A DNA stretch of 21,278 nt from Gammaproteobacteria bacterium (GCA_013372875.1 JABXIW010000213.1:1-21278); one strand, 5' to 3'. Counted from the first letter of the stretch, positions 8,790 to 16,485 are shown. Translations and numbers: made by a program. The notes: generated from the sequence alone by a model not told the origin.

Positions 8790-8829
8790 GGTTTAAAGAG
8801 CTTATAACTTATATAGCCCGCTTTAAACC
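8790..8829 (+). promoter_or_regulatory. Inverted repeat in the POT gene leader
   Basis: GGTTTAAAG (8790-8798) and CTTTAAACC (8821-8829) are perfect 9-bp inverted copies 22 bp apart, just downstream of the predicted start of transcription. They could be paired half-sites of a repressor or the stem of a leader hairpin. The stem is AT-rich and no T run follows, so it is not a terminator. Confidence 0.5.
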
Positions 8830-8886
8830 TATAATTTCTAATAAATAACACAACTTTAACTAACTTTTTTAAGGAGTCTGCCGACA

Positions 8887-11130
8887 ATGACAGCTCAGAC
8901 TGATGCAGTGCAATCATCAACTGGCACAGGTGAACTTTTCGGTCACCCAAAAGGCCTTTATGTATGTTTTGCCACAGAGCTTTGGGAAAGATTCTCATTC
9001 TACGGAATGAAGTATCTGTTACTACTTTATTTGACAAAGTATCACCTATTCAGCGATGGCGCTGGCCTTGATGTTCTAGGCGCTTACGCTGGTTTAGTTT
9101 ACGCGCTACCAGTAATTGGCGGCTTAATCGCTGATAGATACCTAGGGATGCGTAAAGCCGTAATATTTGGTGGTATTTTATTATCTCTTGGACACCTAGG
9201 CTTAGCCTATGAAGGCTTCCAAGCACTGCATTATGCAGCAGGAACCACTTTGACCCATGATTTAACTCTGGTTGATGGTACAGTTCTTGCCGCAGGCACT
9301 ACTTTAGCGGAAGAAGTAACTATTCAAGATACTCAAGCTTTGAAAGTGTTCTACTTCTCATTAGCCCTAATCGTTGCTGGTGTTGGTTACTTAAAGCCTA
9401 ACATTTCAACCATTGTTGGTAAGTTATATCCAGATAACGATGCTCGTCGTGATCCTGGCTTTACTATTTTCTATATGGGTATCAATATTGGTTCATTTGC
9501 TGCCACCATTCTTTGCGCTTGGTTAGGCGAAACTTACGGCTGGAGCTATGGCTTCGGCGCAGCTGGTATAGGCATGTTAGTGGGTCTGGTAACCTTTGTT
9601 TGGGGTCAAAAATATTTAGACGGACATGCTGAGCCTGACAACCCATCAGTTTTGAAAGAAAAGTTTGCAGGATTGATCACAAAAGAAAACTTAATTTATC
9701 TTGTGACAATTTTATCTTTGGGCTTGTTGTGGGTCTTAATTCAACATGAGCCTGTAATCCACTTGACCCAGAATGTTGCATTATCAATTGCAATTGTTGG
9801 CATTATTTTCTTCTCTATGTTCTACCATACAGCTAATGCAAACAAGTTAGTTGCTACTTTCCTAGCACTGATCACTTTGGGATTAGGTATTACTTGGGCT
9901 GTATTAGAGTCTGGGTTAGTTGAGAAACTAGCCATTAATGAAACTATTTTATTAGCTACCTTTATTTCACTGGTTGTATTTATTGTTTATGGTTTCATCA
10001 AACATAACTCTGTAGAGTTCTCTAGAACAGTAGTGCTGATGGTATTGATCCTGTCTACTATCGTTTTCTGGGCATTATTCGAACAATCAGCAGGTTCTAT
10101 GACCTTCTATGCTGACCGTGTTATGAATCGAGAGCTTATCAACACGGCTCTAACATCAGCTGATGCTTGGAAATTCTACTTGCCTGGCGCGGTACTTGCC
10201 TTCATTGGCTTATATCTATGGTTCTCCTCTATTAAGCTTTCATCAAAAGATGGTAGCTTAAAATTCGTATTTATGACCGTATTAGTCACTACAATTATAC
10301 CTTTAATAGCAGTTTACCTACTTTCTCTAACAGGCCAATATTTTGGGTATGTTCTATTGATGTTCCCATTAGTAGCCTTGATCGTTTCTGTTGCATTTAT
10401 TTTAATTGGTTTCTTCTACAAGCGATTAGAACACAGTGTATTTGCGAGCGATGAAGTAAATATTAGCAGCGCAGCAAAAGCTATTATTGGCTCTACTATT
10501 TTAACTGGTGGCGCATATTTGGTTTACTACGGATTACAGTTAGGAAAGCTGTCTCAAGGTGAATCATCTCCATTTTCAATTGTTCCAACAGCAGGTCAAT
10601 TTGGTTCCTTGAATGCTATGTATATCATTTTGTTGGCGGCCCCATTCGCAGCATTATGGACATGGTTAGATAAGCGAAAAATGGACCCATCAACACCTGT
10701 TAAGTTTGCTTTAGGTATTATTCAAGTGGGCTTAGGATTTGGTGCTTTGATTATCGGCGCGAATAATCCTGACGAAGCTGGCAAAGTTGGTATGATCTGG
10801 TTAGTGTTAACCTATTTACTTCATACCACTGGTGAACTATGTTTATCGCCAGTAGGCTTATCGGCAGTTACAAAGTTATCTATATCTAGAGTTGTCGGTG
10901 TAAGTATGGGTACTTGGTTCTTAGCAACAGCTTTATCAGAAACAATTGCTACTCGCCTAGGTAAAATTGCAGCTATCGACACAGACGCAGGTGAAGTTAC
11001 AGATGTAACTGCTGCCCTAGCCAAATATACAGAACTTTACGAGTTCTTGTTCTATTTCGGTTTAGGATTTGGTGTCTTTATGTTGCTTATTTCACCACTA
11101 CTGAAAAAAGGTATGCACGGTATTAAATAA
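8887..11130 (+). CDS. POT/PTR-family proton-coupled peptide transporter
   Basis: This 747-residue inner-membrane transporter imports di- and tripeptides with protons. The family proton-coupling motif ExxERFxxYxxK is intact as ELWERFSFYGMK (31-42). Other hallmarks are LIADRYLGMRK (80-90) in the cytoplasmic loop between helices 2 and 3, YLKPNIS (168-174), FYMGINIGSF (195-204), FWALFEQSAGSM (394-405) and a late GELCLSPVGLS motif. The start ATG has AAGGAG at 8871-8876 with a 10-bp spacer. The protein is about 250 residues longer than the classical E. coli Dtp transporters: it has extra hydrophobic segments in the middle and end, and a 35-40 residue polar insert after helix 3 (about 110-148). It stands alone between a promoter and a terminator. 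The peptide specificity is not readable. Confidence 0.93.
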   Translation: MTAQTDAVQSSTGTGELFGHPKGLYVCFATELWERFSFYGMKYLLLLYLTKYHLFSDGAGLDVLGAYAGLVYALPVIGGLIADRYLGMRKAVIFGGILLSLGHLGLAYEGFQALHYAAGTTLTHDLTLVDGTVLAAGTTLAEEVTIQDTQALKVFYFSLALIVAGVGYLKPNISTIVGKLYPDNDARRDPGFTIFYMGINIGSFAATILCAWLGETYGWSYGFGAAGIGMLVGLVTFVWGQKYLDGHAEPDNPSVLKEKFAGLITKENLIYLVTILSLGLLWVLIQHEPVIHLTQNVALSIAIVGIIFFSMFYHTANANKLVATFLALITLGLGITWAVLESGLVEKLAINETILLATFISLVVFIVYGFIKHNSVEFSRTVVLMVLILSTIVFWALFEQSAGSMTFYADRVMNRELINTALTSADAWKFYLPGAVLAFIGLYLWFSSIKLSSKDGSLKFVFMTVLVTTIIPLIAVYLLSLTGQYFGYVLLMFPLVALIVSVAFILIGFFYKRLEHSVFASDEVNISSAAKAIIGSTILTGGAYLVYYGLQLGKLSQGESSPFSIVPTAGQFGSLNAMYIILLAAPFAALWTWLDKRKMDPSTPVKFALGIIQVGLGFGALIIGANNPDEAGKVGMIWLVLTYLLHTTGELCLSPVGLSAVTKLSISRVVGVSMGTWFLATALSETIATRLGKIAAIDTDAGEVTDVTAALAKYTELYEFLFYFGLGFGVFMLLISPLLKKGMHGIK

Positions 11131-11147
11131 TACTGTTCTATCGAATC

Positions 11148-11175
11148 AAAAAACCCAGCATCTGCTGGGTTTTTT
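11148..11175. terminator. Bidirectional terminator between the POT gene and queF
   Basis: CCCAGCA (11154-11160), the 2-base loop TC and TGCTGGG (11163-11169) make a 7-bp GC-rich stem. It is preceded by six A (11148-11153) and followed by six T (11170-11175), so it works on both strands. It lies 18 bp after the transporter stop and 19 bp after the queF stop. Confidence 0.93.
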
Positions 11176-11193
11176 ATTGTCTTAAACTAATGA

Positions 11194-12030
11194 CTACTGA
11201 CGACTTAGGCGGGTATTTTCGGGGACTTTGTCTGCAACATTGGTTCTAAAGGGATTGATATCTAAGCCACCGCGGCGGGTATAACGGGCATAGACGGTGA
11301 GTTCTTGTGGTTGGCAGTATTGCATGAGATCAGTAAATATTCGCTCAACGCACTGCTCATGGAATTCGTTGTGATTACGAAATGAAATCAGATATTTAAG
11401 CAGTGACTCACGATCAATAGCATGGCCTTTGTACTCAATCATGACACTGGCCCAGTCAGGTTGATTGGTGATCAAGCAGTTACTTTTCAATAAATGACTA
11501 ACCAAGGTTTCTTCAACTGGCTCTCCATTGGCAGTATTTGCAAGCAATCCAGCATCATAATCGTAAGTTTCCACTTCAATATCTAAGTCATCGATACAAA
11601 CGGTATTAAACTGCTGTACTGGATATTTCTCCTGATACTGCTCAAGGCTCGCTAACTCAACCGACACTCGACCATTGGCGGCTTTAGATAGGTCTTTCAG
11701 CAAAATAGCTTCAACTTGCTGCCAAGAATCAAAGCGACTCTGATTAAAGGAGTTCAAATAAAGTTTAAACGACTTTGACTCAACAATATTTTCGCTATCA
11801 CAAGCAAACTCGAAAACGCCGATAGCCACTTGTGGCTTGCCTTTGCTATCGAGCCAAGACATTTCATAAGCATTCCAAATATCGCTACCACTAAAGGGCA
11901 TTTCACCTTGCAAACCCAGCTCACCGCGCTTGATTTGCCGTGCTACAGGAAATAACAAAGACGCATCGTACTGACTTGGATAGTCGGTAGCTTTACCCAA
12001 TGGAATTTCTTGATTTTTAACCTGATTCAT
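11194..12030 (-). CDS. queF: QueF, NADPH-dependent 7-cyano-7-deazaguanine reductase
   Basis: QueF reduces the nitrile of preQ0 to the aminomethyl group of preQ1 in queuosine biosynthesis, a modification of tRNA position 34. At 278 residues this is the long two-domain (E. coli-type) form. The NADPH-binding QueF motif ESKSFK is at 84-89. The catalytic Cys185 is in [14 protein letters not shown], Asp192 follows in the same segment, and His224-Glu225 is in [11 protein letters not shown]. The C-terminal [11 protein letters not shown] (252-262) is also typical. It follows rlmM by 18 bp in the same direction, so the two probably share a transcript. Its 3' end is at the bidirectional terminator. Nothing unusual was seen. 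Confidence 0.97.
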   Translation of the reverse strand: MNQVKNQEIPLGKATDYPSQYDASLLFPVARQIKRGELGLQGEMPFSGSDIWNAYEMSWLDSKGKPQVAIGVFEFACDSENIVESKSFKLYLNSFNQSRFDSWQQVEAILLKDLSKAANGRVSVELASLEQYQEKYPVQQFNTVCIDDLDIEVETYDYDAGLLANTANGEPVEETLVSHLLKSNCLITNQPDWASVMIEYKGHAIDRESLLKYLISFRNHNEFHEQCVERIFTDLMQYCQPQELTVYARYTRRGGLDINPFRTNVADKVPENTRLSRQ

Positions 12031-12048
12031 AGCTTTGCTTATTAGATC

Positions 12049-13131
12049 CTAATTTAATTTTGGCATCTTGCGTCTAAAGTAAACGGTGATTTCTTCTCGA
12101 TCATGATACAAATGTTTGGCTTGCCAGAAATAATCAATTTCTTGATCTTCTAGCTGATCACAAATGCTGCCAATACACTCAGACACTTCTTGAAAACGCT
12201 TTTTCATGGGCAATTTTAGATTAAAGATAGCATGTTCAGTTTTCGCGGCTAATAACCATTTTGCCATTAAATTAGCCACCATTGAGGGCTTTTCCACCAT
12301 ATCACAAACTAAAATATGCACTGGCTTTTCGGGCAACCATGTCAAAGCATTCTCTTTTAGGTGAATCACATGCTCAGTTGCCATCAGCTTTTTATCCATA
12401 GGGCCATTATCAATCGCCGTGACCTGCATTCCGCGCTGCACTAGCTGAAAAGTCCAGCCACCAGGTGCAGCCCCAAGATCCACAGCCGTATGCCCTAAAC
12501 GAAAAACTGCTTTGCGCTGCTTATTCGACATTAGAACCTGAATGGCTTCGTCCAACTTTAAACTGGAGCGGCTTGGTGCATCTTTAGGTGATTTAAGGCG
12601 CAAAATGCCGCCTTTTAGTTCGGATGCTCTCTCCGCTGGCGAATAACCCACTAAGCAATGATCATTGGCCAGGAACAAAATATGCTGTTGTAACTCGCTG
12701 TCCTCGTTGATACCTTTTACAAGAGCGCCACTTTTCTCAAGTGCGATGGTTAAAGGCGTTGAAATCTTTTTGCAAAATTTAGAAAGCTCACGGCCAGCAT
12801 CGCTATCCAAGTGCTCAACTAGTAGTGACTTAGCAATACCCAATTCACTAGAAAGCTCTACAATCGGACTTACTCGATCGGTTGGATCTAAATCGGTTAG
12901 TTCAGCTTTCGCCCAAAACCATTGACGGGTAAAAATCAGCTCATCGATATCCAGTTCATCGAATAAGCTTTGTTCACTGGCCTCATCAAATAGATAAAAG
13001 CGAATATAACCATCATTCGGTTTTGCATTAGCATAACCAGCCAAGTCCAGCTCACTAGCCAGCGCCTGCACTTCCGCCGCGCAATCGTTTTCGAAACCAG
13101 GGCGACAAAAAAAGATAAAAGGGGTTTGCAT
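12049..13131 (-). CDS. rlmM: RlmM, 23S rRNA 2'-O-ribose methyltransferase (C2498)
   Basis: RlmM (YgdE) uses SAM to methylate the 2'-OH of C2498 in 23S rRNA. The 360-residue length agrees with the family. An N-terminal THUMP-containing half (about 1-170) is followed by a Rossmann methyltransferase domain with the SAM-binding DLGAAPGGWT (218-227). The K-D-K-E catalytic set of 2'-O-methyltransferases can be placed at K192 (SSLKLDEA), D277 (CDMVEKPS), K306 (FNLKLPMK) and E347 (REEITVYF). The ATG at 13131 follows no strong ribosome site. An extended -10 lies 40 bp upstream. It is the first gene of the rlmM-queF pair and is divergent from the RsmC-like gene. Confidence 0.96.
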   Translation of the reverse strand: MQTPFIFFCRPGFENDCAAEVQALASELDLAGYANAKPNDGYIRFYLFDEASEQSLFDELDIDELIFTRQWFWAKAELTDLDPTDRVSPIVELSSELGIAKSLLVEHLDSDAGRELSKFCKKISTPLTIALEKSGALVKGINEDSELQQHILFLANDHCLVGYSPAERASELKGGILRLKSPKDAPSRSSLKLDEAIQVLMSNKQRKAVFRLGHTAVDLGAAPGGWTFQLVQRGMQVTAIDNGPMDKKLMATEHVIHLKENALTWLPEKPVHILVCDMVEKPSMVANLMAKWLLAAKTEHAIFNLKLPMKKRFQEVSECIGSICDQLEDQEIDYFWQAKHLYHDREEITVYFRRKMPKLN

Positions 13132-13170
13132 CTAAGGCTTGAACAACACTGTGAAAATCCAATTGACCGC

Positions 13171-13179
13171 ATTTTAACA
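13171..13179 (-). promoter_or_regulatory. Possible extended -10 promoter of rlmM-queF
   Basis: On the minus strand TGTTAAAAT (complement of 13171-13179) is an extended -10 (TGn-TAAAAT) 40-48 bp upstream of the rlmM ATG. There is no good -35, which extended -10 promoters can do without. Confidence 0.35.
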
Positions 13180-13237
13180 TAGGCCATTAGTTGTGGTTAG
13201 CTTGCCGTTAGATTTATTAGGGATAATCGCCCAGCGA

Positions 13238-13246
13238 TGCTAAAAT
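13238..13246 (+). promoter_or_regulatory. Possible extended -10 promoter of the RsmC-like gene
   Basis: TGCTAAAAT (13238-13246) is an extended -10 element 30 bp before the start codon of the plus-strand methyltransferase. The -35 region is poor. The resulting leader would be about 24 nt. Confidence 0.35.
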
Positions 13247-13276
13247 CACGCCAATTTCCCTTGCCGCACTAAGACT

Positions 13277-13873
13277 ATGGCCCATTACACTAAAGAGCAA
13301 ATTGCCGATCTCAAAAAAGACTTAACCATCAAGGATCAGCTTTGTGGTTTTGATATGCAATTTAAAACCACTTGGGGCTTATTTTCTCCGAAAGCCATCG
13401 ATGACGGCTCCATCATGCTGCTCAAATATCTGGATGTGCAACCTGAGGATAAATGCTTGGATCTCGGTTGCGGCTATGGGGTGTTAGGACTCACTATGGC
13501 TAAACAAGCTGATAAAGGGCAAGTGATCATGGTGGATAAGGACTATTTAGCGGTTGAGTACGCCAATACCAATGCCAAACTTAATCATACTCCCCACGCC
13601 TCAGCACGCCTAAGCAATGGCTTTAGCGATGTGCCTGAGCATCATTTCGATGTCATCGTTTCCAACATCCCTGCCAAAGTGGGTAATGAGCTACTGTATA
13701 TTTTCCTCAACGATGCCTATGAGCGCTTAAAACCTGGTGGCACTTTTTATGTAGTGACCATTACTGGCTTACGCAATTTTATGAAAACAGGCTTTAAGGA
13801 AGTGTTCGGCAACTACAAAAAGCACAAACAAGGCCCCGCTTACACCGTCGCTAGCGCCACGAAAGAAGCATAA
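13277..13873 (+). CDS. Class I SAM methyltransferase, RsmC-like (MTS domain)
   Basis: This 198-residue single-domain protein resembles the C-terminal catalytic half of RsmC (16S rRNA G1207 methyltransferase) and other 'methyltransferase small' proteins. It shows the family approach segment TWGLFSPKAIDDGSIMLL (32-49), SAM motif I LDLGCGYGVLG (61-71), the acidic end of strand 2 VDKDY (86-90) and motif IV SNIPAK (129-134). LKPGG (151-155) precedes the last strands. RsmC-type N-methyltransferases normally have NPPF(H) at motif IV; here it is NIPA, so the target base or even the target molecule may differ. There is no N-terminal pseudo-domain as in full RsmC. It is divergent from rlmM by 145 bp. 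The exact substrate is unknown. Confidence 0.85.
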   Translation: MAHYTKEQIADLKKDLTIKDQLCGFDMQFKTTWGLFSPKAIDDGSIMLLKYLDVQPEDKCLDLGCGYGVLGLTMAKQADKGQVIMVDKDYLAVEYANTNAKLNHTPHASARLSNGFSDVPEHHFDVIVSNIPAKVGNELLYIFLNDAYERLKPGGTFYVVTITGLRNFMKTGFKEVFGNYKKHKQGPAYTVASATKEA

Positions 13874-14327
13874 TCAAGACTTTTAGCGTCATATTGGTTG
13901 AGCGAATAGTCGTTCGCTGAAATATTACAATGGGAATGTTTCACAAGTGTCACATTTTCTTCACAGTTTCTGTGGATAACTTTGGGGAAAAATTCTAGAA
14001 AAGAGCCCAAAGGCGCAAAAATACAGGCCTCAGCCCCTTGCTGGTTATTTTTTATACAGCAACTGTCTTTTTATATATAAATCAATAGCTTAGCATTTAA
14101 AAAACAGCTTTTTTATGCACCGCTTAGATTTTAATCAGGCTGAAACCCTTTATTTTCGGGCACTTTCGCCAACTTGTGGATTTTTTTCATCATAGTCAAA
14201 AAATTTTTCACCTTTTTTGTGTAAATTTCTTGACATAAGTAAAGCCCAAGATGCTGGTAACTCGGGCGTGAGTGTCTACTTTTTTAACAGTTTTGATCGT
14301 TTTTTTTACAAACCCCTGCAATAGGCT
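13874..14327. other. AT-rich 454-bp gap with a DnaA box and weak hairpins
   Basis: No credible gene was found. A perfect DnaA box (TTATCCACA, complement of 13971-13979) lies in an inverted repeat, CACAG (13962-13966) and CTGTG (13970-13974). TTATGCACC (14113-14121) differs from the TTATNCACA consensus at one base, and 14175-14183 and 14218-14226 each differ at two. Three TCACA words occur at 13941, 13950 and 13961. The stretch between boxes is very AT-rich. Weak hairpins for ending the methyltransferase transcript are AGCGAA/TTCGCT (13901-13918) and CAGC/GCTG with a following T run (14031-14052). No convincing terminator was found for the minus-strand spmAB gene that ends here. Confidence 0.55.
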
Positions 14328-15557
14328 TTAGGCAAAGAACCAATAAGCTACAACTATTGCAGCAATGATCCCAGCTAAGTCAGCGAGCAAACCACAAGCC
14401 AGCGCATGGCGCACTTTCTTGATACCAACAGCACCAAAATAAACAGTTAACACATAAAAAGTGGTTTCTGTGCTGCCTTGGATAATCGAAACAAGGGTTC
14501 CAGCAAAAGAGTCCACTCCATGAGTTTCCATGGTCTCAAGCATCATTGCCCTAGCGCCACTGCCGCTAAATGGTCGCATCAAAGCGGTCGGTATGGCTTC
14601 AACAAAAGCAGTATCGCCACCTAACGCCGCCACTAGCTTAGCAAGCCCATTGGAAAAAGCATCTAGCGCCCCAGAAGCACGCAGCGCGCCAATTGCCGTC
14701 AACATGGCCACTAAGTATGGAATGATGGTCACCGCCACCTTAAAGCCCTCTTTCGCACCCTCAATAAAGTCCTCATACACCGCTACTCCTTTTCGCCAGC
14801 CATAAAGCAAAATGCCAACAATCGCGAACATCAGCAGAAAGTTGCCGATAGCGGAGCTGAGTGCGGTCATCTGCTCTGCAGGCAAGCGCATCAAGCTCCA
14901 AACCAACAAGCCAATAATTGAAGCAAATACCAGTGCATAAGCACCAATGACGCGGTTAAACAAAGAGAGTTTTTGTACCAAGGCCACCGCCAACAATCCT
15001 ACAAGCGTTGAGGCGCTGGTGGCGAGCAATAAAGGCAAGAACACCGACGCAGGATCCGTCGCGCCCATTTGAGTGCGATAAACTAGAATAGTGATAGGAA
15101 TGATGGTGACCGCAGAAGTGTTAAGCACCAAAAATAAAATCTGTGCATTGGATGCGGTATCTTTTAATGGGTTCAGCTCCTGTAACTGCTCCATGGCACG
15201 AATGCCCATCGGCGTTGCAGCATTATCTAAGCCCAACATATTGGCCGCCATATTCATGCTGATTGAGCCCAAGGCAGGATGACCATCGGGGACTTCAGGC
15301 ATCAACTTCCTGAAAAGTGGCGCCAAGGCTTTTGCCAACAAATTCACCAGTCCGCTTTTTTCGGCAATTTTTAATAAACCCAACCAAAAAGCCAAAACCC
15401 CAATTAAACCGAGAGAAATTTCCACACTCAGCTTAGCCATATCAAAAATAGCTTTGACTAACTCAGGAAAAGATTGGTTATTGCCTAAAAACAGCCATTG
15501 ATACAGCGCCAAGACAAAGGCAATAACAAAGAAAAATAACCAAAGAATGTTGAGCAT
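14328..15557 (-). CDS. SpmA-SpmB fusion, nucleoside-recognition (Gate) domain membrane protein
   Basis: This 409-residue multi-pass inner-membrane protein joins the two 'spore maturation' proteins SpmA and SpmB, which are separate genes in Bacillus. The SpmA half carries NMAANMLGLDNAATPMG (102-118) and NTSAVTIIP (146-154). The SpmB half carries RPFSGSGARAMM (328-339) and GSTETTFYVL (361-370). Both are Gate domains, and hydrophobic segments run through both halves, including a first one at about 4-24. Fused versions are widespread in non-sporulating Gram-negative bacteria, so sporulation is not implied; a nucleoside or small-molecule transport role is suspected for the family but unproven. The ATG at 15557 has no strong ribosome site. 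It is a single gene in a 286-bp/454-bp spaced setting. Confidence 0.9.
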   Translation of the reverse strand: MLNILWLFFFVIAFVLALYQWLFLGNNQSFPELVKAIFDMAKLSVEISLGLIGVLAFWLGLLKIAEKSGLVNLLAKALAPLFRKLMPEVPDGHPALGSISMNMAANMLGLDNAATPMGIRAMEQLQELNPLKDTASNAQILFLVLNTSAVTIIPITILVYRTQMGATDPASVFLPLLLATSASTLVGLLAVALVQKLSLFNRVIGAYALVFASIIGLLVWSLMRLPAEQMTALSSAIGNFLLMFAIVGILLYGWRKGVAVYEDFIEGAKEGFKVAVTIIPYLVAMLTAIGALRASGALDAFSNGLAKLVAALGGDTAFVEAIPTALMRPFSGSGARAMMLETMETHGVDSFAGTLVSIIQGSTETTFYVLTVYFGAVGIKKVRHALACGLLADLAGIIAAIVVAYWFFA

Positions 15558-15626
15558 GGCAGTTAGGCTAATAAATCGTTTGGTTTAAATTACCTTAATC
15601 ACTTGATAAATCAAAGCCTTAGATAG

Positions 15627-15659
15627 AAAAAAGCCCCGCGGGTAGCTTGCAGGGCTTTT
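15627..15659 (-). terminator. Terminator for the minus-strand alkA-like operon
   Basis: AAAAGCCC (15629-15636) and GGGCTTTT (15652-15659) form a perfect 8-bp stem that can extend inward by GC/GC past a C-A mismatch. Read on the minus strand the stem is followed by six T (complement of 15627-15632). It lies about 185 bp after the glycosylase stop, between that gene and spmAB. Confidence 0.72.
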
Positions 15660-15665
15660 GGTACT

Positions 15666-15683
15666 TAACTTTTTAAAAAGTTA
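15666..15683. repeat. Perfect 18-bp AT palindrome
   Basis: TAACTTTTTAAAAAGTTA reads identically on both strands with no spacer. It sits next to the terminator hairpin and about 110 bp upstream of the spmAB start. It could be a protein-binding site or a secondary hairpin; no known consensus was recognised. Confidence 0.6.
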
Positions 15684-15701
15684 TTGTTTTTGTAGTAAGT
15701 A

Positions 15702-15815
15702 TTTTGTCCTAACAGTCCATCATCTTGTTGTTCGATTCCGTTGGCAGAAATATTAAGTCAGATCGCCAAATGGCGTTATCAAAATTAGGACAAAAACTAT
15801 CGGAAAAAGGACAAA
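15702..15815. repeat. Three TTTGTCCT boxes, two as an 11-bp inverted repeat
   Basis: TTTTGTCCTAA (15702-15712) and TTAGGACAAAA (15785-15795) are perfect 11-bp inverted copies bounding 94 bp. A third box, AGGACAAA (15808-15815), repeats the second in the same orientation exactly 21 bp downstream (15787-15794). A CGCC-AAAT-GGCG hairpin (15764-15775) lies inside. The layout fits either a three-site operator upstream of spmAB or a short MITE-like element. No target-site duplication was found. Confidence 0.55.
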
Positions 15816-15843
15816 TCCGTTAAAAATTCATAAAAATCGGTCA

Positions 15844-16485
15844 TTACGCCTCATCGGCCAATCGCCACAGATACCAGCTAGCAACTGAGCGGTAAGGCTG
15901 CCAAGGCTTTGCAAGCTCAATCATTTGGCTTGCCGATGGCTTTTCAGGTAAGTCATACAATTTTTGTAAACCTCGTTGCAGCCCAACATCGGCAGTTGCC
16001 ATCACATCCAAATGCCCCAGTGCAAAAATACAAAACATTTGCCCAGTCCACTCCCCCACGCCTTTGAGCGCTACTAACCTTTCAATGCTGGTGTCAGTAT
16101 CCAAACTGTGTAAAGCATCAAAATCAATAGTCTTGTCCATGACCGCTTGCGCGATGCCATGACTATAAGTCACTTTAGCGTTAGAAAGCCCACAGCCGCG
16201 CAGTTCCGCATGGTTTAAAGCAAGAATATTCTTAGCATTAAATTTTTTACGTCCCAATAAAGCTTCAACTCGTCCCACAATGGTAGCCGCGGCTTTTGAG
16301 GATAATTGTTGTGAAATTATGGATCGAACTAGGTATTCAAAAGGAGGTTTCTCATGAGGTGATATTCGACAAGCACCATACTTATCAACCAATGATGAAA
16401 AGCTCGGCTCGACTAGAACGAGCCGCTCTATGCCTCTTATAACTCTTTTCTCAAAACTTTCTTTATTGAATTTTTGACGTTCCAA
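15844..16485 (-). CDS. AlkA/MAG-type DNA-3-methyladenine glycosylase (HhH-GPD)
   Basis: This base-excision enzyme removes alkylated purines such as 3-methyladenine. In its 213 residues it shows the helical core IISQQLSSKAA (56-66), the helix-hairpin-helix LKGVGEWTG (140-148) and the catalytic aspartate D166 in ATADVGLQRG. The C-terminal WQPYRSVASWYLWRL (195-209) is characteristic of AlkA-like proteins. It lacks the N-terminal TATA-box-like domain of E. coli AlkA and so resembles the shorter yeast MAG-type forms. An in-frame TAA lies 18 bp before TTG 16485, which is the first usable start codon; an AGAG precedes it. This start lies 23 bp inside the end of the upstream secreted-protein gene, implying translational coupling. 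Together with the AlkB-type gene it gives the window two alkylation-repair routes. Confidence 0.88.
   Translation of the reverse strand: MERQKFNKESFEKRVIRGIERLVLVEPSFSSLVDKYGACRISPHEKPPFEYLVRSIISQQLSSKAAATIVGRVEALLGRKKFNAKNILALNHAELRGCGLSNAKVTYSHGIAQAVMDKTIDFDALHSLDTDTSIERLVALKGVGEWTGQMFCIFALGHLDVMATADVGLQRGLQKLYDLPEKPSASQMIELAKPWQPYRSVASWYLWRLADEA

Noticed and set aside
8780..9037. 85-codon minus-strand reading frame over the promoter and 5' end of the POT gene
   Set aside because: It overlaps a clear promoter, ribosome site and transporter coding start, and its translation shows no recognisable domain.
12936..13187. 83-codon minus-strand reading frame over the start of rlmM
   Set aside because: It lies in another frame over well-conserved RlmM coding sequence, and its Met/Cys-rich translation looks like an out-of-frame shadow.
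13901..13918. AGCGAA/TTCGCT hairpin as a firm terminator of the methyltransferase gene
   Set aside because: The 6-bp stem is not followed by a T run, so it is mentioned only within the description of the gap.
15603..15614. FNR/Anr-like box TTGAT..ATCAA upstream of spmAB
   Set aside because: The half-sites are separated by 2 bp rather than the required 4 bp.
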